A program made the position numbers and the translations under genes. A stretch of DNA of 34,850 bases from Desulfovibrio desulfuricans (GTDB taxonomy: Bacteria > Desulfobacterota > Desulfovibrionia > Desulfovibrionales > Desulfovibrionaceae). The stretch lies in assembly GCA_015062205.1 (NCBI GenBank), contig SUVB01000004.1, positions 1-34,850 on the forward strand. The letters are read 5' to 3'. The notes beneath the pieces were generated by a model. That model worked only from the letters and a program-made list of their open reading frames with translations, was not told where the DNA came from and did no database searches. Below, one piece after another: positions 1 through 7,250 of the stretch. The number at the start of each line of letters is the position of its first letter. Position 1 is the first letter of the stretch.

Positions 1-100
1 TGCCGCCGTTCCCGCCCCCCAATGGGTGCGCCCCTGACACTACCGGCCGGATGTGTATCCGCATTCCGGCTGTCAAAAGACTTCCGGACGGAGCTGAACG

Positions 101-144
101 CCTGACAACGGAAAGGGCGGCACAGCCGCCCTGGTGTTGTCAGG
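101..144. repeat. Long two-part hairpin (REP-like palindrome)
   Basis: Positions 101-109 and 136-144 are perfect 9-bp inverted repeats (CCTGACAAC / GTTGTCAGG). Inside them, 114-121 and 125-132 form a perfect 8-bp stem (AGGGCGGC / GCCGCCCT) with a 3-nt loop; short internal loops (110-113 and 133-135) separate the two stems. No T-tract follows on either strand, so it is not a typical intrinsic terminator. It lies just beyond the 3' end of the broken ABC gene. A REP-like element, a recombination scar or a structured RNA are all possible. No gene is recognisable in 1-285. Confidence 0.6.
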
Positions 145-285
145 CCATGCAGTTCCGGCGCACCGGCCGGCAGCGGGTGGCAAAGGCATACGTTCGCCCA
201 CCTCTGCACGCCCAACACAGCGAGGCAATTGTTCAACATCTGCCTTACGACGCTTATCTGGAAATCGCTCATGCACTTCTTCCAA

Positions 286-1023
286 CTAGTAGAAATATTT
301 AGTTATTCCAATATGGAAAAGAACATTCTCGCCATCTAGGCCATGAATGAGTCTGGCAAATGCTTCCTTCTCCCGCGCCGTGCCGGTGGCAAGCAATGTG
401 CCGTAGGCGATATAGGCCGGCTTGTGGCAGCGTTCAGCCTCATCCATGTAGTGCGTGCTGACCAGGACGGAGATGCCCCGCGGGCCAGCTTGTGCAGCTC
501 CTCCCAGAAATCGCGGCGGGCTGTGGGATCAACTCCGGCAGTCGGCTCGTCCAGCAGGAGCAGTTCCGGCTGGTGCAGCATGCAGGCCGCCTGGGCAAGC
601 CGCTGTTTCCATCCCCCTGAGAGCGAACCCGCCACTGGCGGGCCACCCTTGCGGGCCGAGGTTCTCAATGGCGCGGTCAACGGCCTCGCGCCGCCCCTCC
701 ATTTCATAGAGGCGGACCACAAATTCCAGTTTTTCCCGGATGCTCAGGTCTTCCCAGAGGGAGAAACGCTGCGTCATATAGCCCACGCGCCGCTTGATGC
801 ACGCGCTTTCCCGCAGGATGTCAAAATCCAGGCTGGTTCCGCTGCCGCTGTCCGGCGTGAGCAGGCCGCACATGAGCCGGATGCTGGTCGTCTTGCCGCT
901 GCCGTTGGGGCCGAGAAAGCCGTAGATTTCACCCCGCTCCACGGTGAACGACACATCATCCACCACCTTGCGGCCGTGGAATCGTTTGCAGAGATGGCGC
1001 ACGTCAATGGCGGGACTGTTCAT
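286..1023 (-). pseudogene. ABC transporter ATP-binding protein, broken by two frameshifts
   Basis: This is the remnant of an ABC-2 type (YbhF-like) drug or lipid exporter ATPase. The start is taken at the ATG at 1021-1023, which overlaps the stop of the upstream HlyD remnant as ATGA. The first frame carries Walker A (FLGPNGSGKTT) and the Q-loop area (YMTQRFSLWEDL). Around 640-680 the reading moves to a second frame holding the signature [11 protein letters not shown] and Walker B ([13 protein letters not shown]). Near 475-485 it moves again, to a frame with the switch histidine ([10 protein letters not shown]) and a short tail ending in a stop at 286-288. The family order of motifs is complete but spread over three frames, and the C-terminus is short. 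Either decay or sequencing errors could explain this; two shifts plus a degraded partner gene favour decay. Confidence 0.85.
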
Positions 1024-1130
1024 GCCAGGGACACCGTGAGCGACTGGCCGGGATGCAGTGTGGCGGCATCGGCCGACGACTCGCAGGCATTCTCCGGCAA
1101 TGGGTGATGACGTACTCGTACGGGCACGGC
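1020..1130 (-). pseudogene. C-terminal remnant of an HlyD/YbhG-type membrane fusion protein
   Basis: About 35 codons read towards the ABC remnant and end with LHPGQSLTVSLA and a TGA at 1020-1022. A C-terminal (R/H)PGMxVxVxL-type ending is usual for periplasmic membrane fusion proteins that sit directly upstream of YbhF-like ATPases. The stop overlaps the ATPase start by ATGA, the normal coupling in such operons. Further upstream on the minus strand (1131-1390) no frame keeps recognisable HlyD sequence, so most of the gene is deleted or scrambled. The call rests on this short tail and on position. Confidence 0.5.
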
Positions 1131-1390
1131 AACCCTGCAACAATTCAGGATGTTACAAGATTGGCGTTCCGCCTGTCGAACAGCTTCAGGGCGGAACTGA
1201 ACGACGAGAAGCTCCGCTCGGGGCCGAACCCGCCGGCCGGGGGTCCATCCCAGCTGCAGGATTTCCCCCAGCGCCGAAAGCGCATCAACATTACCAAAGA
1301 CTTGGTCGAATCCCCCCTTGCATTTGCAACCGCCTCCACCCAGTTGGTGCAAATTGCTTCGAGAAAATGAGAGAACGGCACAATATAATA
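1131..1390. other. Intergenic stretch without a recognisable gene
   Basis: This stretch lies between the HlyD remnant and the promoter of the MoxR-type gene. Open frames of 60-130 codons exist on both strands, but none gives a protein I recognise or has a convincing ribosome binding site. It is probably decayed DNA from the former exporter operon. Confidence 0.4.
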
Positions 1391-1408
1391 TTGACATTCA
1401 ATTTCATA
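1390..1408 (+). promoter_or_regulatory. Fur-box-like operator over the -35 element
   Basis: The 19 bases at 1390-1408 match the reverse complement of the clear Fur box upstream of feoA (4382-4400) at 15 of 19 positions. They cover the -35 hexamer of the promoter that serves the MoxR-type gene, where a bound repressor would block polymerase. An overlapping short palindrome (TTCAT-A-ATGAA, 1403-1413) lies in the spacer. The match was read by eye; Fur binding is inferred. Confidence 0.5.
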
Positions 1409-1419
1409 ATGAATATACT
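1391..1419 (+). promoter_or_regulatory. Near-consensus sigma-70 promoter for the MoxR-type operon
   Basis: TTGACA (1391-1396) is a perfect -35 hexamer, followed by a 17-nt AT-rich spacer and TATACT (1414-1419) as -10. The AT-rich patch stands out from the GC-rich surroundings. Transcription would begin near 1426, giving a leader of about 30 nt before the ATG at 1455. Confidence 0.8.
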
Positions 1420-1454
1420 AACATCATCAAATCGTTACCTGACAGGGAATTGCC

Positions 1455-2444
1455 ATGACTCCTTCGCAAGTTGTCAGCGCGCTGCGCACACTTATTGCCA
1501 TCCGTCAGCCTGTCTTCCTCTGGGGCGCGCCCGGCGTAGGCAAAAGTCAGATTGTTGCCGGGGTGGCTGCCGAATTGGGCTACGCTCTGAAGGATATCCG
1601 TGCCGTGCTTCTGGACCCCGTAGACCTTCGGGGGCTGCCCCGTCTGAGCGAAGGGCGTGCTGTCTGGTGTCCTCCGGCCTTCCTGCCTGACAAGAATGCC
1701 CCGGAACGCGGCATACTTTTTCTGGATGAACTCAACGCTGCCCCGCCCTTGGTACAGGCTGCCTGTTACCAGCTCATTCTGGATCGCGCCATCGGGGATT
1801 ACCGCCTGCCCGACGGGTGGGCCATCGTGGCGGCCGGCAACCGGGAAAAGGATCGGGCAGTGGCCTATCGAATGCCGTCGGCTCTGGCTAACCGCATGGT
1901 GCATCTGGATTTTGAGACACTTCTGGACGATTGGCTTGCCTGGGCGCAGGGCGCGGGCATCCGTCCCGAAGTCTGCGCCTTTCTGCGATTCCGCCCAAAG
2001 CTGCTGCACGATTTTGACCCACAATCTGCAGACAAGGCGTTTGCCTCGCCCAGATCCTGGGAATTCGTTTCACGCGTGCTGGATGCCGGGCCGGACAGTT
2101 CCGTTGAATATGAGATATATCAAGGCGCCGTCGGATCGGGGGCGGCTGCGGAATTCATGGGTTTTCTTTCTGTTTGGCGCGGCCTGCCCACAGTGGACGC
2201 CATTCTGGATGCCCCGGATACTGCCGCTGTTCCCGAGGAACCCGCCGCCCTGTATGCCACCTGCGAGGCGCTAAGTCTTCGGGCCGGTGTTGCGACCATG
2301 GACGCTCTGGCCGAATACGCGAAACGGCTGCCCGCCGAATTCGGTGTGCTGCTTATGCGTGACGCTGTTTGCCAGAATACCGAGGTGGTGCATACCCCCG
2401 CATTCACGCGTTGGGCGCGGCAGAACGCCGATGTGCTGCTCTAG
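1455..2444 (+). CDS. MoxR-type AAA+ ATPase
   Basis: This 329-residue protein is a AAA+ ATPase of the MoxR/AAA_5 kind. Such proteins act as ATP-driven chaperones and usually work with a VWA-domain partner to mature or activate metalloenzymes or complexes. Visible motifs are Walker A GAPGVGKS (residues 24-31), Walker B ILFLDE (87-92), sensor 1 AAGN (126-129) and a possible arginine-finger region with R147 (PSALANR). The protein has no signal peptide and should be cytosolic. The start has AGGGA six bases upstream and lies about 30 nt after a strong promoter. The next gene begins 9 nt downstream and encodes a VWA-like protein, the classical MoxR partner arrangement. The substrate is not evident. 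Confidence 0.9.
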   Translation: MTPSQVVSALRTLIAIRQPVFLWGAPGVGKSQIVAGVAAELGYALKDIRAVLLDPVDLRGLPRLSEGRAVWCPPAFLPDKNAPERGILFLDELNAAPPLVQAACYQLILDRAIGDYRLPDGWAIVAAGNREKDRAVAYRMPSALANRMVHLDFETLLDDWLAWAQGAGIRPEVCAFLRFRPKLLHDFDPQSADKAFASPRSWEFVSRVLDAGPDSSVEYEIYQGAVGSGAAAEFMGFLSVWRGLPTVDAILDAPDTAAVPEEPAALYATCEALSLRAGVATMDALAEYAKRLPAEFGVLLMRDAVCQNTEVVHTPAFTRWARQNADVLL

Positions 2445-2453
2445 CTGCCGGTT

Positions 2454-3821
2454 ATGGACGCCCGCATTTTCCCTTTGCCTGATGATGCAGCCCGTAACGC
2501 CCTGACGCGGGCACGGGCCTCTCTAGTGGCGGAGCATCCGTTTTTCGGCGCGCTGGCCCTGCGTCTGCGCTTCCGTCCCGACCCCACCTGCGCCGACCTT
2601 TGGACTGACGGAAAAACTCTTGCATTCAATCCGGCTTTTGCATCCGCACTCCCCGATGCCGCCCTCACGGGAGCCTTGGCTCACGAAGTTCTCCATCTGG
2701 CCCTTGGTCATCATTTGCGTCGTCAGGGGCGGAATGAAAAACTCTGGAATCGGGCTTGTGACTTTGCCGTCAACCAGGTGCTGCTGGAGTCCGGCTTTAT
2801 TCTCCCGCAAGGGTTTGCCCACGACCCGGCCTATGCCGGTCTGCATGCCGAGGAAATATACGCGTCCCTTGCCGCCCTGCACGAACAATCCCTGAACAGG
2901 GGCGCACGTTCCGCGCGCGCGGCGCAAGAGGCTTCCGCCGCCGAGGGCGCGGGCTCTGCGCCTCTGGATGGGGGGGCACCGGCGCCCGAACCCGGGACGG
3001 CCCGTTCCGGTTCGGAGACGAAACGCTCCAAGGGACAGGAAGCCAAAGACGAGGCAGCCGGCAACAAGGCTTCCGACAAACGCGGCACAGCTCGTAAGGA
3101 AAAAGACGGCGCGGCCTCCTTCATTGGTGAAGTGCGCGACCATCCCGCTGTGCGCGATCCCCACGACGAGGCCGCCCGCCGGGGAGCGGAACAGGAATTG
3201 GACATTGCCGTCACGCAGTCGCTGCAGAGGGCGGCGCACATGGGCAGCCTTCCGGCTGGACTCGCACGGAGGATTAAACGCGCATGGCGGCCACACCTGG
3301 ACTGGCGCGCACTGCTGCGCCAATTCCTGGAGGAATGCGCCCGCAACGATTACACGTGGACCACTCCCAATCGGCGCTACATCTACCAGGACATTTATCT
3401 CCCGTCGCGCCGCGAAGCCTGCCTCGAACGCGTTGTCCTGGCCGTGGACTGTTCCGGTTCAGTGGATGAGCCGTCCCTGGCAATGTTCTGCGCCGAGCTT
3501 TCCAGCGTGCTGGAGGCGTTTGACGCCACCCTCACCGTGATCTTCCACGATACAATCATACATAACTCGCTCACGATCACCCGCATGGATATGCCCGTGC
3601 GGCTGGAGCCTGTCGGCGGCGGCGGCACGGATTACCGCCCTGTGTGCCGCCGTATCGAGGAATCGGGAATACAGCCCGCGTGCCTGGTATGGTTTACTGA
3701 CTTGGAGTGCTCCCGCTACCCCGAAACGCCGCCATACCCCGTGCTGTGGGTATGCAGCGCAACCGGTGCCCAGCCCCCGCCTTTCGGTCGGGTCATCCAT
3801 CTTGCAGGGACTGACGCCTGA
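2454..3821 (+). CDS. VWA-like protein with N-terminal HExxH metallopeptidase-like domain
   Basis: This 455-residue protein is the likely partner of the MoxR-type ATPase 9 nt upstream. The N-terminal domain (about 1-140) carries HEVLH (77-81) in the context LAHEVLHLALGHH, the zincin-type motif of the DUF2201 putative metallopeptidase family. Residues ~140-250 are a charged, low-complexity Ala/Glu/Lys/Gly linker. The C-terminal part is a VWA-like domain with the metal-site motif DCSGS (332-336), a later GGGTD and WFTDLE, so the three MIDAS elements (DxSxS, T, D) seem present. No signal peptide is seen. In such pairs the ATPase is thought to remodel a target held by the VWA protein; which target is unknown here. 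No clear ribosome binding site precedes the ATG, so coupling to the upstream gene is likely. Confidence 0.85.
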   Translation: MDARIFPLPDDAARNALTRARASLVAEHPFFGALALRLRFRPDPTCADLWTDGKTLAFNPAFASALPDAALTGALAHEVLHLALGHHLRRQGRNEKLWNRACDFAVNQVLLESGFILPQGFAHDPAYAGLHAEEIYASLAALHEQSLNRGARSARAAQEASAAEGAGSAPLDGGAPAPEPGTARSGSETKRSKGQEAKDEAAGNKASDKRGTARKEKDGAASFIGEVRDHPAVRDPHDEAARRGAEQELDIAVTQSLQRAAHMGSLPAGLARRIKRAWRPHLDWRALLRQFLEECARNDYTWTTPNRRYIYQDIYLPSRREACLERVVLAVDCSGSVDEPSLAMFCAELSSVLEAFDATLTVIFHDTIIHNSLTITRMDMPVRLEPVGGGGTDYRPVCRRIEESGIQPACLVWFTDLECSRYPETPPYPVLWVCSATGAQPPPFGRVIHLAGTDA

Positions 3822-3853
3822 ACGGCACCCGCCACAACGAAAAAGGAGCGTGC

Positions 3854-4336
3854 ATGCGCATCGAATGGCATATAACCAAAAAACGCGGAAACCTGCGCCC
3901 CGTGTTGCACTACTCGGCCCACCTTGAGGATCACGAAAAGGCACTGGCCCTGCCGGAGGTCAGCATTGTCTCCACCATTCCCAAGCCCGAAGAGGATCGG
4001 CAGGAGTATTGCTATCCCGGCTGCCTTGAACGTGCTGAAGGGTACCGTCCCAAGGAATTCCATGTACTGGAAAGCCCTTCCCACAAGGGGCACTCATGGA
4101 CGCGCAATCTGCTTCTGCCGTGGCGGGCGGACAATGACTACCCGGAAGTGGAGGCCTCCTTCCAGTGCCTGCGGGACGCTGTCGAGCGGGAAATAGCACA
4201 CGCGAATTCCAGCCGACCGCTTGACGTCTCCGGCACGGTGAGCACCAGCGTTCAGGCTAAAGCCATGCTGGCCCCAGACCTTATGGCCGAACGCTTTTTG
4301 CGCCTGGCCGCACGTACAGGGACGCCCCGACAGTAA
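3854..4336 (+). CDS. Conserved-looking small protein of unknown function
   Basis: I do not recognise this 160-residue protein. It is preceded by a good ribosome binding site (AAGGAG, about 9 nt before the ATG) and follows the VWA gene by 32 nt, so it probably belongs to the same operon. It is hydrophilic, has no signal peptide or membrane segment, and contains a short CYPGC motif in its first half that could bind a metal or form a disulfide. The middle is rich in aromatic and charged residues (SWTRNLLLPWRADNDYPE). A role with the MoxR/VWA pair is suggested only by position. Confidence 0.7.
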   Translation: MRIEWHITKKRGNLRPVLHYSAHLEDHEKALALPEVSIVSTIPKPEEDRQEYCYPGCLERAEGYRPKEFHVLESPSHKGHSWTRNLLLPWRADNDYPEVEASFQCLRDAVEREIAHANSSRPLDVSGTVSTSVQAKAMLAPDLMAERFLRLAARTGTPRQ

Positions 4337-4381
4337 GCCCTCTGCTGCGGCTACACAGGCCTGCCTTCCCAGATACGGCTT
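4337..4381. other. Short spacer before the feo regulatory region
   Basis: No terminator hairpin with a T-tract is visible between the small unknown gene and the feo promoter. Read-through from the MoxR operon into feoAB is therefore possible. Confidence 0.3.
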
Positions 4382-4400
4382 AATGAAATTGATTTTCATT
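4382..4400 (+). promoter_or_regulatory. Fur box upstream of feoA
   Basis: AATGAAATTGATTTTCATT is an inverted repeat (AATGAAA / TTTCATT, 7-5-7) closely resembling the Fur consensus GATAATGATAATCATTATC. It ends three bases before the -35 hexamer of the feo promoter. Fur with ferrous iron bound would be expected to repress feoAB, the usual control of ferrous iron uptake genes. Confidence 0.85.
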
Positions 4401-4403
4401 TTC

Positions 4404-4432
4404 TTGACAGCCCGTAAAAGATACCCTAGTAT
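4404..4432 (+). promoter_or_regulatory. Sigma-70 promoter of feoAB
   Basis: TTGACA (4404-4409), a 17-nt spacer and TAGTAT (4427-4432) form a good sigma-70 promoter directly after the Fur box. The expected start is near 4439, leaving a leader of about 250 nt before feoA. Confidence 0.75.
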
Positions 4433-4438
4433 TCCAAA

Positions 4439-4688
4439 ACCCGCTCAATCCCAAGCAGCTATTCCGGGTACTGTCCGACATTGATTGGATTGCGCGCGGA
4501 ATATGCATACATAGGGCGGACGTTCATGTCCCTTTGTGTCCGCCCCGCCACAGGGTGTCCCTCTCCACAATCCCCTGTGTGGACATCCTGTGGCCTTCAT
4601 CCGGAAGTGAGGGCAACTTTCATCATCAGAAAATTGTGGTCGGCCCAGCCCTGCGGCCATGACAACATATTGCCATCGAGGAGTAACT
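4439..4688 (+). other. Long structured leader of the feo transcript
   Basis: No gene is supported in this stretch. It can form at least two hairpins: an 8-bp perfect stem at 4514-4521/4538-4545 (GGGCGGAC / GTCCGCCC) and a 7-bp stem at 4549-4555/4573-4579 (CACAGGG / CCCTGTG). A 250-nt leader is long for a simple Fur-controlled gene and may carry post-transcriptional control. No known riboswitch class was recognised. Confidence 0.4.
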
Positions 4689-4928
4689 ATGCGGAACATC
4701 TTTGGAATTTCATTGACCATGTTACGGAAGGGCGAAAAGGGGCAGATTCTGCAAATATGTTCAAAGGGAGAATTGGGCCGTCGCATCCGCGATATGGGCC
4801 TTGTGCCGGGTGTGCCTGTCATGCTGCTGGGCCGCGCCCCTATGGGCGACCCCCTGGCCCTGCGAGTGGCGGATACCACAGTAGCCCTTCGCAAGCGTGA
4901 GGCGGCAGCCATCCTCATCAAAAAATAG
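4689..4928 (+). CDS. feoA: FeoA, ferrous iron transport accessory protein
   Basis: FeoA is a small cytosolic SH3-like protein that helps the FeoB transporter import Fe2+. This copy is 79 residues with the ATG at 4689, chosen because GAGGAG (4678-4683) lies five bases upstream; a farther in-frame ATG at 4659 has no such site. The family pattern is clear: a start like MLRKGEKGQILQI, then GRRIRDMGLVPGVPV (the conserved RxxxMGLxPG segment), then DPLALRVADTTVALRKREA at the end. Length is normal for the family. It precedes feoB by 39 nt behind a Fur box and sigma-70 promoter. Confidence 0.93.
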   Translation: MRNIFGISLTMLRKGEKGQILQICSKGELGRRIRDMGLVPGVPVMLLGRAPMGDPLALRVADTTVALRKREAAAILIKK

Positions 4929-4967
4929 CAAGTATTGCAAAGCATTGCTGCGCACTGGAGCAATTCC

Positions 4968-7250
4968 GTGACAGACAGCCCTTTTGACGAAGCGGCCACA
5001 GCCGCGCCTGTTACGTCGAGCAGTGTGGGACGCCGCACCAATATCGGGGGCTTGGCCTATTCCCTGCGCATCGCCGTTGCAGGCAACCCCAACAGCGGCA
5101 AGACCACCATCTTCAATATGCTTACCGGCGCCCACCAGCATGTGGGCAACTACAGCGGCGTCACCGTGGAGAAAAAGGAAGGCATCCTGCGCCGCAAGGG
5201 GCGGGAGATCATCTTCCTTGATCTGCCGGGCACCTATTCGCTTTCGGCCTACAGCCCGGAGGAGCGCATCGCCAGCGCAACGCTGCTGGCGGGCACGGAA
5301 CAGGCTGTGCTCTACGTTGCGGACGCGGGCCTGCTGGAGCGAAGCCTGCTGCTGGCGGTGCAGATCCGTGAGATGGGGCAATCCATGGTGTTGGCCTGCA
5401 ATATGATGGACGAGTTGCGCGCCCAGGGGCGCGACATTGATTTCGCACAGCTCTCCGCCTTGCTGAACGTCACGGCCATGCCAACGGTGGGAACGAGCGG
5501 CCAAGGCGTGCAGGAACTCTTCAAAAGCGTGGAGCATACGGCGCTCTCCCCCGCACCTGCTCCCCTGCACGTGCCGTACGGTCCGCTGCTGGATCCGGTA
5601 CTGGACGAACTTGCCGCCTTGGTGGAACGGGAACACCCTGACGCGTTGCGCCGTTACGGCGCAGCCCCGGCCCGCTGGATGGCCCTCATGCTGCTGGAAG
5701 GCAGCCCGCCGGCCTGGGACGCCGTGCGCGCCGCAGGGCAAGAAGCCGAAACGGCCGCCCGCGCCCTGTGTGAAAAGGCGGACGCCGCTGCGCAGGCTGA
5801 GAACAGGCGTGTGGAAGACATCGTCGCCGTGCAGCGCTTCGCCTTCTGCCGCAATGTGGCGCGCAACTGCCTGCGGAGCGGCGGCAAACAGCGCGCCCGC
5901 ATGAGCCTGTCGGATAAGCTGGACAAGGTGTTGGCCCACAGCGTCTGGGGCGCCGCAGTCATGCTGGCCGTGCTCTACGCCATGTTCAACCTGGTCATCT
6001 TTGTGGGCGCGTACCCGCAGGAATGGCTGGAAAACGGATTCGCATGGATGAGCGGTTTCCTGCGGGAAACCCTGCCGGAGGGCTTCGCCACATCCCTGAT
6101 GACAGACGGGATCATTGACGGGCTGGGGGGGGTGCTCAGCTTCGTGCCGCTCATCGTCATCCTGTTCGTGCTCATCGCCATACTGGAAGACAGCGGATAC
6201 ATGGCCCGCATGGCCTATATAGCGGACAGGCTGTTCCACCTTTTCGGCCTGCACGGCACATCGGTCATGCCCTACATCATCGCGGGCGGCATTGCGGGCG
6301 GCTGCGCCATCCCAGGCGTCATGGCCACGCGCACCATGCCCAGCCCCATGGAAAAACTCGCCACCATGCTCACGTTGCCGTACATGACCTGCGGGGCCAA
6401 GCTGCCCGTCGTGCTGCTGCTGGCGGGCACATTCTTTCCAGGCAATACGGCCAATGTGCTCTTCTGCGTGGTGATGGCAAGCTGGATCATGGCCTTCGTC
6501 ATGGCCCTGCTGCTGCGCTTGACCGTGCTGCGCGGCGCCTCCACGCCCCTGGTGATGGAGATGCCGCCCTACCGCTGGCCCACCTTGCGCACCATCCTCA
6601 TCCACGGCTGGGAGCGTACCTGGATGTACCTGCGCAAGGCCGTGGTTGTGCTGCTGCCCGTGTCCATATTGCTCTGGGCCTCCATGACATTCCCTTCCCT
6701 GCCCGCAGAACTGGCGCTGGACTATGAAAACCAGAAGGGAGAGCTGGCCAGGCACATGGAAATATCCGGCATCTCACAAGAGCAGAAGGACGAATTGCAG
6801 GAAAAGATTGACGCGCTGGACAAGGCACAGGAGGCTGCGGCCCTGCGGCACAGCGTGGCCGGACGGTTGGGCGTGTGGATGGAGCAGTTCACCGCTCCCG
6901 TAGGCTTCAACTGGCGCACGGACGTGGCGCTTATTGGCGGCATCGCCGCCAAGGAGGCCATTGTGTCCACGCTGGGCACGGCCTATTCCCTGGGTTCCGA
7001 TGTGGAGGAGGACGACGCGCCGCTCTCCGCTCTGCTCAAAATGGATACATCGTGGAACGCGGGCGTGGCCCTCTCCCTGCTGGTCTTCGTGCTGCTCTAT
7101 TCGCCCTGCTTTGTAACGCTGGTAGTCATCCGGCAGGAATCCGGCTCGTGGAAATGGGTAGCCTTCAGCATCGTGTTCAATACGGCGCTGGCGTACATGG
7201 CGGCGTTCATTGTCTACCGAAGCCATGCATGGTGGGGAGGGCTGCTGTGA
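4968..7250 (+). CDS. feoB: FeoB, ferrous iron transporter
   Basis: FeoB is the inner-membrane Fe2+ importer with a cytosolic G-protein domain. With the GTG at 4968 it has 760 residues; GGAG at 4957-4960 supports this start over a TTG at 4935. Residues ~1-34 are an extra hydrophilic tail before the G domain. G motifs are GNPNSGKT (39-46), GVTVEKKEG (G2), DLPG (85-88) and NMMD (145-148). The membrane part has two gate regions. The first contains LEDSGYMARMAYI and the cysteine motif GGCAIPGVMATRT, a variant of the usual GCNVPxxxxTR, followed by PYMTCGAKLPV. The second contains NWRTDVALIGGIAAKEAIVST. A charged helix (LARHMEISG...ALDKAQEA) sits between late membrane segments. The stop overlaps the GTG of the following diguanylate cyclase. 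Confidence 0.95.
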   Translation: MTDSPFDEAATAAPVTSSSVGRRTNIGGLAYSLRIAVAGNPNSGKTTIFNMLTGAHQHVGNYSGVTVEKKEGILRRKGREIIFLDLPGTYSLSAYSPEERIASATLLAGTEQAVLYVADAGLLERSLLLAVQIREMGQSMVLACNMMDELRAQGRDIDFAQLSALLNVTAMPTVGTSGQGVQELFKSVEHTALSPAPAPLHVPYGPLLDPVLDELAALVEREHPDALRRYGAAPARWMALMLLEGSPPAWDAVRAAGQEAETAARALCEKADAAAQAENRRVEDIVAVQRFAFCRNVARNCLRSGGKQRARMSLSDKLDKVLAHSVWGAAVMLAVLYAMFNLVIFVGAYPQEWLENGFAWMSGFLRETLPEGFATSLMTDGIIDGLGGVLSFVPLIVILFVLIAILEDSGYMARMAYIADRLFHLFGLHGTSVMPYIIAGGIAGGCAIPGVMATRTMPSPMEKLATMLTLPYMTCGAKLPVVLLLAGTFFPGNTANVLFCVVMASWIMAFVMALLLRLTVLRGASTPLVMEMPPYRWPTLRTILIHGWERTWMYLRKAVVVLLPVSILLWASMTFPSLPAELALDYENQKGELARHMEISGISQEQKDELQEKIDALDKAQEAAALRHSVAGRLGVWMEQFTAPVGFNWRTDVALIGGIAAKEAIVSTLGTAYSLGSDVEEDDAPLSALLKMDTSWNAGVALSLLVFVLLYSPCFVTLVVIRQESGSWKWVAFSIVFNTALAYMAAFIVYRSHAWWGGLL

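Noticed and set aside
73..285. Short frames on both strands at the left edge
   Set aside because: They span the 101-144 palindrome, have no ribosome binding site and match nothing I recognise.
4761..6755. A 664-codon minus-strand frame antisense to feoA/feoB
   Set aside because: FeoB motifs on the plus strand are unmistakable; the antisense product is His/Gln-rich and resembles no family.
6875..7246. An upstream extension of the diguanylate cyclase frame into feoB (start at 6875)
   Set aside because: The 124 extra residues overlap feoB in another frame and look like shadow sequence. The GTG at 7247 has a strong ribosome binding site and is followed directly by a membrane helix.
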